Assembly (NCBI RefSeq): GCF_905475345.1
Contig: NC_066598.1
Location: 2,243,501 to 2,307,500 of the forward strand
Length of the DNA stretch: 64,000 nt
Origin: Vespula vulgaris
Taxonomy: Eukaryota; Arthropoda; Insecta; Hymenoptera; Vespidae
Direction: 5' to 3'
Shown here one piece after another: positions 1 through 11,243 of the stretch. Below the pieces are notes generated by a model. It had not been told where the DNA came from and made no database searches. It saw only the letters and a list, made by a program, of their open reading frames with translations. The translations under genes and the position numbers were made by a program. Numbering within the stretch: position 1 is the stretch's first letter; each line of letters starts with the position of its first letter.

Positions 1-129
1 GTCAAAGTTCTTCATTTGAAATGTGGAAATCATTTGGAAGGAAACATGACAAAAAAAAGATTTCAAACGTATCCGTAAATTTTGTAACGTCATTCGAATT
101 CACACTGACACACTGAACTCCTTTTTCAG

Positions 130-334
130 GACAACGAAGAGGATACTCCGATGAACTCCAATAAACGTCAGCAGTTTTTAGCAAGGTCCACGACCGCGGC
201 GGGGGTTGCTTCCGCGTTGAATAAAAATCCTCGTTCTCTTTCGAGCATCAACCTTGATCGCGAGTCGATCCGGATGGCCGTCGACGAGAAACTGCCGGGG
301 ATGTTCCGCAGGAGAGACTCCGGTTCTCCAGCCA
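130..334 (+). CDS. Internal coding exon of an unidentified gene entering from the left
   Basis: A pyrimidine-rich tract ending in TTTTTCAG at 120-129 is a strong acceptor. From base 130 the frame reads without a stop, beginning DNEEDTPMNSNKRQQFL and continuing through a Ser/Arg-rich stretch to MFRRRDSGSPA. A consensus donor, A|GTGAGT, sits at 334/335, giving 205 bases with entry phase 0 and exit phase 1. If it is not spliced, the frame runs on to a stop at 478-480, but it then becomes a basic, low-complexity (GA-derived) tail, so I prefer the donor. I do not recognise the protein. It is hydrophilic, with no membrane segment. The ATG at 151 could be an internal methionine, because the codons before it are open back to the acceptor. 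The rest of the gene should lie left of the window and in plus-strand exons further right. Confidence 0.55.
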
Positions 335-1185
335 GTGAGTCGAGGCGCCTCCATGCTGAAACGAAGAGAAGGAGAAGGATCAACGAACAGGGAAAGAGGA
401 AAAGAAAGAGAGAGATAGAGAGAGAGAAAGAGAAGAAAAAGTATTTTATATCTATCAGGGACTGGTACCCTCAATATTAAATATTATATAACTAAACAAT
501 ACTAAGTAACACGAAGATAAAAGATAGAGTATAGTATTTCATTACTATCAAAGATTGCAACCATACATATATACGCATATATGTAAATGTAAAATAATAC
601 AAATAAATTATCGTAATTGTAGTAAGAAGGATTCTTAGAAGCTGATAAGAGTATTCAGAGGATTAAACCTATCGAAAGAATTTTGAGGATTACAATGCAG
701 AAAGATATTTTTTTAAAAGGTAAAAGTAACGAACTGATAAGAGATACATAAAAAATCTAACCGATCAGCTTTCAGAGAACAACTCGTTGTGGTCTAACAG
801 GATTCTTTGGACTTGCAGAATCTTTCGGATCAATCGAGTAGATAGGTCCGAGACATCAGACAAATTGTCAGATTAACTGAGAAAATAATTCGACCCAGTG
901 AATTGAATTTGATGAATACTACCATAAAGTGGATGACTTGCTACAAAAGTTAAGTGATAAGATAGCAGATTATAAAGTATTTTAAAGGAAGACGAGTTTT
1001 ATATGAATATGTATATATATATATATTCATTTAAATTATTCATATAAAAAGAAGGAAAGGTGTTATCAAGGGAACAAGTTCATGGGATATTTTTGAAGAG
1101 GGACGAAGGATTAAATAAGGAGAAGACATGAACACAGAAAGAAAAGGAAAGGTAAAAGAAAGAGGAGGATGAAGAGGAAGAGGAA

Positions 1186-1299
1186 ATGGAGAAGGAGCAG
1201 GAGGAGGAGGAGGAAGAGATGAGAGATGGTCCGGGCCATCTCAGTCTGGACCTTCTCTCAGAGGACGCTTTGGTCAATGTGAGGCGCCGTAACCGGTAA
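1186..1299 (+). other. Possible small coding exon (low confidence)
   Basis: After a glutamate-rich stretch made from GAG/GAA repeats, the plus frame reads MRDGPGHLSLDLLSEDALVN and then VRRRNR before a stop at 1297-1299. A possible acceptor (CATCTCAG, exon from 1245, entry phase 2) and a possible donor (CG|GTAACG, exon end 1295) bracket the non-repetitive part. Base composition is clearly richer in G+C than the flanks. The phase does not follow directly from the exon at 130-334 (exit phase 1), so it is either separated by another exon, belongs to another gene, or is not coding. No family is recognised. Confidence 0.25.
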
Positions 1300-2904
1300 C
1301 GGTATCGCTCTGCTATGGCGTTCATCGGCCGCACCAACGTGAGAGTACTGTTATTCCAACCATGCGAGAGAGCTATCCTTTTCTTTTCTTTTTTTTTCTT
1401 CTTCTCCTCTTCTTCCTCCTCCTCCTCCTCCTCCTCCTTCTTCTCATCTCTTCTCTCTTCTCTCTTCTTTTTCTTTAAGTATATACCTAGAGGATGAACT
1501 TCGAACGAGATTCATCCTTTTCCTCGAACGTTCGACCGATGAATTTAACCCTCCTCTTGTGATCTCTCAGCGATTCTCATTCGAACTTACTTCCATACTC
1601 ATGTATATCAAGAAACTTCGACTACCATGACAAATTTTATTTTGAAGATAATCCTGCCGTATAGAATATTTAAATGTAAAATCATAAATCTAATAGAATA
1701 TTGATCGGATTAATTCTTTCTTCGGGTTAACTAATACTCCTGTCTTCTAGTATTTTAATTACAAGCTTTAAAAGAAACTTAAGAGAATAAATGAAATGGG
1801 GAAATAATTAATCATTGTCGATACGAACAGTTGTTGCGTCTCCACGTGTAAAACATATTGAATTTTACCGCAAGAGAGTATATCGTTATTATACCAGTAG
1901 GATTTATGCGAGCTGCCAGCATGATTCGTATCTATGTTTAGCAGTTATTTTCATATGGGAATGGAATATTCGAAGAACGACAGATGGCTGTTGGTACCGT
2001 GTGTTCGAACAAGGAAGTATACGAACCTTCAAATAGTCGTCGCCAAGACGTACAGATGGGATTTACACGAGAGAATAAAAAATATTCATCATTCTTGAAA
2101 GATCTCTTTTTCCTCGCTTAATGTCATAATTGCATTAGGCAAAGATATGTGAAAGTTCTTATATAACGAAAAAATAGCGCTTTGACTTTCTGATAAAATG
2201 TCATTTCGCTTTTTGAATATTCTTCTCGTTGAATTTAATTATTATTACTATAGGACGCTTAAAAGGCCATAAAGATGAATTCATGGAAATTAATACTTGT
2301 AAAAAGAATCGTAAAATTTATGAAAGCTTTTTTCGGTTTCTCTTTTTCTTTTTTTTTTTTTTTTAGTAATTCAATAAATCACTGAATTTGTAAGCATTAA
2401 CGTTTACCAGCTCATAAACTATATAGGAAGAAAAGTATATCAGGTTTAACAAGCTACTTATCATTCATTTACATCTCTCGTAGACTTCGTTAATTTGTAA
2501 AAACTTCATTCGAGAAAATACGGGCAGGTTGAAAATATAGCGCATATAGAGGATCGGCAAGAGTGTGTCCTAGTTTTTATAGAAATTCTGCATATTCTAA
2601 TGTCGTTTGACATAGTATAAATTTACTTAGCTTGCGCTACATCATTAGATACATTATTTACTTATTATTTTATACAAGTAATATACGAATCACGTTCATT
2701 CTCCTTATCATTGTTGAACTCATTTGTCATGATAGATTTCTTTATTTATTTATTACGTAAACTTTCTTTTATTTATCATGAATGATGTCTCTTTAATGAA
2801 GACTACGACTGTACTTATCTCTTTCTTTCTCAGCCAGTAGCATCTATCACGCTTTGTTCTTTTCTCAGATCTCCTTTTAACGACTATATCGTATCTTATT
2901 TCAG

Positions 2905-3142
2905 GCCTCGAGAAAGCTCTCTAGCAGTCATGACGATGCGTGATGCAATTACACAGTCTGCTTCCTTCGAAAAGGAACGCCTGATCGAGCGATTGTCACT
3001 TCGGGGAAAACACGAAGCGAATTCAAGGAGGAATTCAAAGATAAAGATTTGTAGACATATACAAACAACGGGAAGGGACATCAATATTAATTCTTTCAGT
3101 TGGAATGACGTCTTCAAGATGCTTGAGAGAGATTTAAGTTAG
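2905..3142 (+). other. Possible terminal coding exon
   Basis: A good acceptor (TATCTTATTTCAG) ends at 2904. Reading with entry phase 2, the frame is PRESSLAVMTMRDAITQSAS, then FEKERLIERLSLRGKHEANS, ending ...VFKMLERDLS with a TAG at 3140-3142. The first 45 or so residues look like real protein sequence (mixed charge, no repeats); the rest is less convincing. The exon at 130-334 exits in phase 1 and would give SLEKAL-stop if joined here directly. Either this is a 3' exon reached through an unseen exon, or the coding part ends at that early stop and this is 3' UTR. Confidence 0.3.
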
Positions 3143-3484
3143 AAAAATCACGTAACATTTGTCTAGGTAATCTTTATCACGAATAAAATGATTTTTTTTT
3201 CTTTATACACGTAATACAATTTAACTGTTACATTTTTTTCTTTTTTTAGATTCTTGCTCTTGAAAAATATGAAAGTTAACTTGGTAAAAGTTTATTATCT
3301 CTAAATAGACTAGTATATCTCTCTTAGAGAGCCATTTATTAAATAACAATGTGACTTATCTAATTATGAAACGTGTGATTTTAGATATAGACATGATAAT
3401 GAATGATCATTAGAATCGATTGGTACAATGTCGATACTTATGGTAAACTAATTTCACTTACGACCTGATTCTTTTGTAATTGAG

Positions 3485-3488
<4 letters not shown>

Positions 3489-3522
<34 letters not shown>
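3489..3522. repeat. (TA)n microsatellite
   Basis: An uninterrupted TA dinucleotide run of about 34 bases. Confidence 0.95.
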
Positions 3523-3523
<1 letters not shown>

Positions 3524-4787
3524 CTGTAAATTATGTAGGTAATATATATAACTGTAATTCGCAAGTATTTCGATCGCTGAGCACCGCTGCTGTTCGCTAC
3601 ATTAACGTAACATTTTGATTACAATTTCGATGTTAAGGTCACGATGGTGAACTATAATCATCGCTCGGCACAATTTATACTCATCCATTATACGCATGGC
3701 AACACGTGCAGGTTCTTCGTTGGAACGGGAAAGCATTAAGCAGAGTTATCGATAGCCTTCCATAGATATTTCATGACTATAAAAGTCATTTTCGTATTAG
3801 AATAAATATTAAAAAGTTAAACGTATTCATTGATATCGGTAAGTTAGAGCTCTACAATAATCTTCTCTTATGTATCTTTTATTATTGTTTAGAAAAATAT
3901 GATATGATTCTATCGTATTTAGTCTATAAGAAAGTAATTAGAAATGTTCAGAAAACGTGCTAGAAAAAGTGTGATGAAAGTTACACCTTTGAACGACTTA
4001 TGAATCACGTTCATTTTTCTTTTTTATTTTCTTTCTTTTTTTTTTTTTAACATTACGACATCCTTCGCTAATCTAATCTTCACCTGCCAACTCATTGTAT
4101 ATTTTTACGATGATCAATTGTAAAACAAGTAACGAGTTGTATAATTTTTAAATTACATAATTACGCGTTGTGCATTGTCACACGACAGAGTTATGCATTG
4201 TATTTTAATTTTGATCTACACGCATACGTGGTATGTGAAGTTGTTAGGTTCGTAGATTTGAAATAACATTAAGCGAGTAGATGATTTCTTTCTCTTTTTC
4301 TTTTTCGAGCAGCATTCAGTGGTCCATCTGTCTAGACAGATTACGTTTTATTATGTCTTTTCTGAAAAGAATAACTTTTTATTTGTTTCATCACCGAGTA
4401 CTTACCTTCTTTTTCGAATTATCATCTCGTTTCAATCCGCAGCTTCCATCTGGACCGATCTTCTTCTTGTTTTGTTTCTTTTATCACAATAACGGATTAT
4501 TTTCAAAGGATATACTGCAATGCTATTAAAATGAGATTATGGCAATATTTTTACTTTTAAGATTTTGTGAATTTTTGTTTCATTTTCGTAGCATCTGAAC
4601 CATCTTTTTTTCTCTCTCTTTTTTTTTTTTTTTTTTTTGGATGCATTTTGGTAAATTTTTGTTAAAGGGATAGTTTCATAGGATAATGAATTATACGCAG
4701 TTAATATTATTTATTTCTTAGGGCAAAACGCGCGTACAATATAAAGTAGTTCGTTCATAAAATATTCTCGATTTTGTGTATGTGTAT

Positions 4788-4796
<9 letters not shown>

Positions 4797-4849
<53 letters not shown>
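4797..4849. repeat. (TA)n microsatellite
   Basis: About 53 bases of TA, preceded by a TGTATG-rich degenerate stretch. Confidence 0.95.
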
Positions 4850-4851
<2 letters not shown>

Positions 4852-6056
4852 GTATATGTATATATATATTTTTCATTATCGTAAATTATTAATTATACAC
4901 GCGTTTAACGTATATACAACAAGGTCGACGAGAAAAAGGATCGACGTGTTGTAATAGAATAAGAAAAAGAAGAAAAATATCGAGATAAAACGAGCGACAC
5001 CTCTCGTAGAAAAACATTTGCAATAATTTGTTTTTCTCATACGTGAATCATCATCATTATTATCATTGTCATCATAATAATTATTATCATTATTAGACAC
5101 GCAGCTTTATAAACATAAACGAGTCTTCGTTGAATTCTCCAATGGCACATTCCTATCGGTGCTCGTTTTTCTTGGATATACAAGAATAGATATTACATAC
5201 ATCTTTCACTCTCACATATTCACACATATATATAATAGCAGGATGTTACATAACATATTTACGTGATTAGGCAATGTTTATTTTTTTCTATTTTTTTTTA
5301 TTAATTAATTCATTCATTCCTTCAAAATTGGCCCTATCTAGTACGTTCATCAATTAATAGGACTCTTTATGATTAAAAAAAGGTAAAATGAAATTATTCG
5401 AAAAAAAAGTATAGAAAGGATCAAGAAGGATCTCTCGTATGTTCTTTTTTTTTTTTTTTTCTTAATCTCTTTCATAATCAATAACAAACGTACGAAGCAC
5501 AAATGGTTTTGTCCCGAGTGAAAGGACATTGCATAAAAAGCAAGTATGAAAAAGTGATTCTATTGATATGCAGGATCTACAGATACGATTTATCTATCCG
5601 ATCGGATCGATCGATCAATCGATCAATTCTCAGTATACTTTCTTCTTTTTTTCTTTTTTAAGAAGAAATAATATTTTTCTTCTTACATTCCAATATATAA
5701 TTTTGTTTAATTATCTTACTGATTTTTCTACGTAGATCGTTCTTGATGTGGTTGTTGGCATATAATGATGATTAGACGAGTGTCGAATAATCGAGGATTT
5801 CCTGCTATGAATGTCATCGCTTGAGCTTTTTTAAGAAATGCATCATCGTGCATCGCATCTCGTACTAATGCATTTTCAACGATCAATCACGTACGTGAGA
5901 TAAATCGTTTGTTAGTTTTATTTAATTATTCATTCATTCCTTCGACATTTATTTATCATCTAAATTTTGTCCTTCCTTTTCTCTCGACGACGAACAAAAA
6001 AAAATATAAAAAAAAAGAAAAAGAAACGATTCCTATTTTTGGTGAAAAAGTTAACG

Positions 6057-6061
<5 letters not shown>

Positions 6062-6104
<43 letters not shown>
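6062..6104. repeat. (AT)n microsatellite
   Basis: About 43 bases of perfect AT dinucleotide. Confidence 0.95.
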
Positions 6105-6109
<5 letters not shown>

Positions 6110-6366
6110 GATATCATAAAATATACATTCATTCGGTATAGTCTCTTAAAATAATGCGTTCATCGAATCCACTTAGGTTCTTCGATTCTATCGATGAATT
6201 AACGGATGAACTCTAATCAATGGCATGCTTCTCATTAGTTTCGATTCTTATTATTTGGTGGATAAAAAGAAAAAGAAATAAAAAAAAGATACAAATAGCG
6301 TTATATAATAATGTGCATAAACGTAAAGCATATTGTCTATTTTCACGTGATCTCTTTGAAATCTTC

Positions 6367-6592
6367 TCAATATATATGTATGTATGTATGTATGTATGTC
6401 TGTACGTACAAATATATACACACAATATACTCACTGTAATATATGAATATAGTATATTCATGTAAATGTGTTTCATTATATACATATACACTTACGTAAA
6501 TATATATATATGTATATACATATACACATACATATATATACATACACACATATATATATACATATGTATATATATATATATATATATATGTA
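6367..6592. repeat. Compound TATG / TACA / TA repeat
   Basis: A (TATG)n block at about 6371-6402 is followed by irregular TATA, TACA and CATATA units up to a final TA run. The tyrosine/isoleucine-rich translations across it are artefacts of the repeat. Confidence 0.85.
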
Positions 6593-6928
6593 TTTATTTT
6601 ACGTAATCTATCTATCTATCCATCTCTTTTTAATTTATCTTCTTTTTCTCGCAGATTCGTTCGTTCGCAACGAGAAAATTGTTTCGCAAGTCGCCGTATA
6701 AAGTCATGTAAGCCGCGACTAGAGAAACAGCGTTAAGAAATTCAATATGTGTTTTTTTTTTTCTTTCTTTCTTTCTCTCTCTCTTTTTCTTTTTTACATT
6801 AACGTTGTGCGATAAATATTTATGATCCACGTTCACGCGTGATTCCTTCTTTACCTATCTCTGCTTTTTCGCACGATCGCACAAAGCGAACAATCGCGTA
6901 TTTCATATTTTTTTTTATTTAATTAATT

Positions 6929-6929
<1 letters not shown>

Positions 6930-6960
<31 letters not shown>

Positions 6961-7060
6961 TAGCACAGGATGATCCTATCTCTATCTCTCTTTCTCTTTC
7001 TCTGGCACTTGCGATTAGATAAATAAAAAAAATTAGCTCATGATCACTCGACTTCCTATT

Positions 7061-7103
<43 letters not shown>

Positions 7104-7105
7104 TT
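6930..7105. repeat. Two (TTTA)n tetranucleotide blocks
   Basis: TTTA units run at about 6930-6960 and again at 7059-7105. The roughly 100 bases between them include a TCTCTT-rich stretch. Confidence 0.85.
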
Positions 7106-7592
7106 ACGGAACAGATGTACCATTTGTTTAAAAAAAAAAAGAGTTTTGGCACAGGATTACGATGTTGGTCCTCCTCGCATAAGTAAAAAAAATAATAAAA
7201 ATAAAATAACACAATTGAAATAAGAGATGTGTCTTTAATAATGAAATTACATAGATACATACGTGTGTGGGTGTATGTATATATGTAAAATTCATACGTA
7301 ATGAAATAATTTGATATTCGATGATAGTACCATTGTAGTAACCATTGTAAAACAATAACAGAGACATTTTCTGAAAGAAAACGTTAGGAGGTAGGCCAGC
7401 TCTTACATGCTCCGTGCCTTCATTTAACGAGCTTGAACCAACAGAACGATCCTTCGTTGTATTAATCCTAAAATAATTAATCCTGGCTCGTCTAATTAGT
7501 CCTTACTCGTTTCCCTAGGACTAAAGATTGTTACGTCATCTGGAGATTTAAAACAATGTCTCATTGATCTAAATCGATCATGCGTTATTATT

Positions 7593-7598
7593 TTTATT
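7593..7598 (-). terminator. Candidate polyadenylation signal (AATAAA)
   Basis: The plus strand reads TTTATT, which is AATAAA on the minus strand, about 320 bases beyond the stop of the PTB gene at 7918-9654. The hexamer is common by chance in DNA this AT-rich, so the assignment rests only on position. Confidence 0.3.
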
Positions 7599-7917
7599 TA
7601 TAGGAATAACCTACTCGTTTTATCAGTCCACTTTCCGATAACTACTGTATTATTTTCTTTCCAGGTTATCTCGAATGATAGAATGTGAAATCAGTTTGAT
7701 CGACTAGCAGTAGCAGCAGTGTACTTGGGACAGCATGATAACCTCTGCTAAGCTGTTCCGCTCGAATGCCACAAAAGAAGACGCCCACGTCGAAGCAGAA
7801 TGTTGCTTCGGTCCAATAGCAGCTCTCCCATAGCGTAACTCGATCGAAAATAAACGCAAGAAGCAAGAACGTCGACGTTGAAGGATATGTGAAACGATTG
7901 ATGTAAGCTAGATGTAC

Positions 7918-9654
7918 CTAACGAGGTCGTGGCCTAGGTAAAGGTTGCATATGTTGTTGCTGTTGCTGTTGCTGATGAAGTTGCTGTTGCTGTTGCTGAT
8001 GATGATGATGAGAATATGGTCCGGCTCTAGATGTCGGTACAGGTTGAACTCGATCGTTTGGACTTTCATCCAAATTTAATCCTGCCACCAGTTGAGCTAT
8101 CTCTCGATCCTTCTTCTCCTCTTTGGGCAATGCGTTACCGTTCTGCGCACTGAAACCCAAAGAAGCTAAACTACCGTGACTCCTACTACGATGTTCCGCG
8201 CGAATGCTGTAAGAAAAGGCCCGTTCGTTCAAGTGACCTTTCCGCCGGTAGATCCCAGTACCAAATCGTGACTCGTTTTCCGGACTATCAGCCGATTTTC
8301 CAAGCTCAGTCGACGTTAAATCGGCGTGGGAGGCTGCTAATCTTCTAGAAGCACCTAGAGTAGAGCCTTCTACTTCGGAATGCCTTTTACCTCTGTTACC
8401 AGCAGTCCCATACGTTCCGCTTGGATAAATGGCCGCTGCGACAGGAGGTGGAACTACTGGGAGCGGAGCGTAAACTGGAACAATCGGTGCTGCTGCTGGG
8501 ATCGGCCTCAGTCCTCTGGGATGATGTTGATGCGCTTTTCTCGGTAGTGTAGCGGCTGGTACCAGCAAGACAGGTGCTGGTCTGGCTAAAGTTCCAGCAA
8601 CGGATCGACTACTAGGTGGTAACGGATGTGGATGATAATGTTGTTGTCTAATTGGATGTCCGAGAGTATGATGGCCATGGCCGTTGGTATACATCCCTTG
8701 ATGCACCTGATGATGCAATTGTTGCTGCTGCATCGCGTCTTCGTGCAACGCTCGAGTCTTCAACTTCTTCAATTTTTTGTTAGTCTTTCTCCTGGTAGCA
8801 GAAGAAGTAGATTCCTCGACCAGCAAAGGTTGAGAAGGTGGAGGAGGAGGTGGTGGTGGTGGTGGAGGTGGTGCAACCAGTTGCCGTGGTCTGGAACCTT
8901 TAGTACTTCTCAAGGTTCCTTGTTCTTGATAGACACCGTCCATCTCGTCACGACCCCTAGCCCAAACCTTGTGATTCTCGTCGCCATTGTAAAGACTAAG
9001 GTCGTCCGTCGATGAAGCATCCAGACGATTAGCCTGTGGATTGTCCAGAGTCGTGCTGGACCCACCCAAAGTATGATAGAGACTATTGTTCGATGGATTG
9101 CCAGTTGTCATTCCGTTCGTTGTTCCTGTTGATGGTTCTAATCCCTTAGCATAACTACTATCGGCGTAAGCATGGAAACAACATCTTACTAGGGCGTTGG
9201 CCGCCATATCGCGTTTGCAAATGAATGCATGACATTCGAGGACCTTGATACCGGTCGTTCTTCTCAAGACGGCCGCGAAGAGCGGCGGATGATTGGCGCT
9301 CGGCGTCCTGGCGAAAGGCGAGTCGAGAGGCAGGAATCTCGTAGTTGAAGAATCTCCGTTACCACCCTTCACATGTCTCACAGCAGCACAATAGTGAAGT
9401 GCTTCGATAGGAAAGAACCTGGTGACCTTCTTGCGATGTTCATCGACGTTCTCCAACAGCAAACCGTTGCTCCATACACTTAACCAGGAGTCAATCCCAC
9501 GAGCACCCAACGCTCCTTGTTCTGGATATAATTCTCTCAAAGGTTCTTGAACACCCAACAAACCTTCTTTACTAGCATGAGGTACCGAACTACCAAGGTA
9601 CAATACTCTGCACCGGCAATACGGTGTAGCTGTTTCTTGATTAGCACCCCGCAT
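7918..9654 (-). CDS. PTB/PID-domain adaptor-like protein with poly-Pro and His/Gln-rich tail
   Basis: A 578-residue open frame on one exon, with its TAG at 7918-7920. The first roughly 170 residues look like a phosphotyrosine-binding (PTB/PID) domain: a CRCRVLYLGSSVP first strand, then GIDSWLSVWSNGLLLENV, RFFPIEALHYCAAVRHV, and a C-terminal helix around FICKRDMAANALVRCCFHAYA. The rest is low-complexity and probably disordered: a run of 12-13 prolines near the middle, His/Gln-rich blocks, an Ala/Pro-rich stretch, a conserved-looking island GIYRRKGHLNERAFSYSIR, a KKDREIAQLVAGLNLDE helix, and a terminal poly-Gln/His segment. The ATG at 9652-9654 is preceded in frame by a TAA about 20 bases upstream. 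A weak acceptor (TTAAAAG) directly before the ATG means a 5' coding exon cannot be ruled out. PTB domains bind NPxY-type peptides or lipids, so a membrane-proximal adaptor role is inferred. I cannot name the orthologue. Confidence 0.85.
   Translation of the reverse strand: MRGANQETATPYCRCRVLYLGSSVPHASKEGLLGVQEPLRELYPEQGALGARGIDSWLSVWSNGLLLENVDEHRKKVTRFFPIEALHYCAAVRHVKGGNGDSSTTRFLPLDSPFARTPSANHPPLFAAVLRRTTGIKVLECHAFICKRDMAANALVRCCFHAYADSSYAKGLEPSTGTTNGMTTGNPSNNSLYHTLGGSSTTLDNPQANRLDASSTDDLSLYNGDENHKVWARGRDEMDGVYQEQGTLRSTKGSRPRQLVAPPPPPPPPPPPPSQPLLVEESTSSATRRKTNKKLKKLKTRALHEDAMQQQQLHHQVHQGMYTNGHGHHTLGHPIRQQHYHPHPLPPSSRSVAGTLARPAPVLLVPAATLPRKAHQHHPRGLRPIPAAAPIVPVYAPLPVVPPPVAAAIYPSGTYGTAGNRGKRHSEVEGSTLGASRRLAASHADLTSTELGKSADSPENESRFGTGIYRRKGHLNERAFSYSIRAEHRSRSHGSLASLGFSAQNGNALPKEEKKDREIAQLVAGLNLDESPNDRVQPVPTSRAGPYSHHHHQQQQQQLHQQQQQQQHMQPLPRPRPR
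7944..8007 (-). repeat. CAG/CAT trinucleotide repeat coding poly-Gln/His
   Basis: On the minus strand, imperfect CAG, CAA and CAT codons encode the Gln- and His-rich C-terminal segment of the PTB protein. Interruptions by CAA suggest a stable tract under coding constraint, and length may vary between individuals. Confidence 0.8.
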
Positions 9655-11243
9655 TCTTTTAATATTTTTAATAATTTAATCCCAATGAAACTTTGCAGGT
9701 AATTGGACCAGAACACTCCTCGATCGAGTATTCAAGTCACCGTAAATTTAGACGGAACACTGGATCACTCTGCCATTTTTTCCCAATTACTTGAGAAAAG
9801 ATCAGGAAAGGAACCTCTCTCTCTCTCTCTTTCTCTTTTATTAATACACAACAAACTTAACCAGGCACTTACACAAAAGAGATAGAGATTGTAGGTATAC
9901 CAACAAGCACTACACTCACGATTACGCAGCCACTTTCCAAAGACGACGACGATGGATTCTGCTAGTTGCAAAATAAGAGGCGTGCTCCGACGGGACTCGA
10001 GCAAGCAGAGAGAGTCGCTTGGATATTTCGCAGCAGCTGTAGCCGCTGTTCGCTGAGATCGGCGTCAGGCCATTATGGCCGCCTTCTTACGGGTCCCCAC
10101 TCTATTCTGAATCTTGCCTACCTCTGTCTCTCTTCCTCTTACACGTTCTTAACCTCTCGTTCGTCCTCGTCGGTCTCATACGACGTTCCTACCTTCGACT
10201 TGCTTGCACCTTTTCTATCCCCCCACCTCCTCCCCTCCCCAGTTCCCTCACTCCGTCTCTGTCTCTCTCTCTCTCTTTCTCTTCTTCGGTATGCGGCGTT
10301 CCACAGTGGCGTAGTCTCCTCCAAAGAGAATCTCTCTCTCTCTCTCTTTCTGCACGTGTAGCCTCGTGATCGCAAACTCGCGGCACGTATCAAGGAGTCT
10401 GCTCTTTGAGCAACGCACTACTAGATTGTTCGCATACACATACGTACACAAACACATACACACACACAATGATGAGAAGATTATACAGGCTGATACTTCG
10501 ATAGGAATTCGAGAGCTGCTACGGTGGACTTTGAGGAATCCAAAGGCGCGGCCGGTAGCAGGCACACGTCGTACTTCCACTTGGTGGGCCACATTGGGGC
10601 CCCTGAAAAGGAAAAATGGCCGCTCTGTCGAACAATTTTGTCTTCGGATGTAAAATTTTAATCGCTAGGTGTACCCTCACCTGCTTCAACGTTTCTGGTA
10701 CTTTTAGTCAGTTGATATTGCACTCTCACATAAGTACACGTATGTACAAAGAGAAAGAGAGAGAGAGAGAGAGAGAGACACGTATTGGAGAGGATATGTA
10801 TGGATTTGTACGCGCACGCGCGCTCTACTGTAGCGTTTGAAAGCAACGAAAGAGACTCCTAGCTTCTACCGGTATACTCGTAGACTGAGAACGGCTCGTG
10901 AAGCGTGAGACTTCGCTGATCGTACCCCACTCTTCCTTTAACACAGACCCCTCTCTTTCTTTCTTTCTTTCTTTCTTCTTTTCTTCTTCCTTCTTCTTCT
11001 TTCTTACTCTCTATCCTTTTTGCTCCATGAATCGTCCGGGCACTCCCTGCCTACTAGCTTCGTGTGTCGCCTGTACCACACACTAATCCGACTACTATTA
11101 ATATTATCTACTACACTACTACTACTACTACTACTACTACTACCTGCCTCGCGCGAGAGAGTCGAGACCCCCGGGCACGTTGTTCTCGGGGTGCTCCCAA
11201 GAATCGTGTCGAAGGAAACGGACGATCTTTCGCCTGGTTTCAC
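9655..11243 (-). promoter_or_regulatory. Probable 5' UTR and promoter region of the PTB gene at 7918-9654
   Basis: Upstream of the ATG, G+C and CpG content rises well above the surroundings (for example 9960-10090, 10380-10640, 10790-10900, 11030-11220). It contains several CT/GA tracts (9817-9835, 10260-10285, 10332-10350, 10749-10777), which resemble GAGA-factor sites known from insect promoters. No TATA box or initiator can be chosen with confidence. One open stretch at 9703-9885 on the plus strand is most likely the antisense of the UTR. Confidence 0.4.

Larger units (their letters stand above)
335..7590. other. Mostly non-coding, T-rich, microsatellite-rich interval
   Basis: Apart from the two weak exon candidates at 1186-1299 and 2905-3142, I see no supported gene here. 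The interval holds poly-T runs (for example 2350-2364, 4618-4638, 5447-5460), several (TA)n blocks, TATG/TACA and TTTA repeats, and short anonymous AT-rich DNA. A slightly more complex stretch at about 3560-3740 and another at about 7380-7530 have no open frame or splice signals that I can use. Confidence 0.5.

Noticed and set aside
8626..9015. Plus-strand 129-codon open frame, Trp/Arg-rich
   Set aside because: Antisense shadow of the PTB gene; the Trp run is the complement of the poly-Pro codons.
9703..9885. Plus-strand open frame reading LDQNTPRSSIQVTVNLDGTL
   Set aside because: It lies antisense to the PTB gene 5' region, runs into CT repeats, and has no downstream donor or partner exon.
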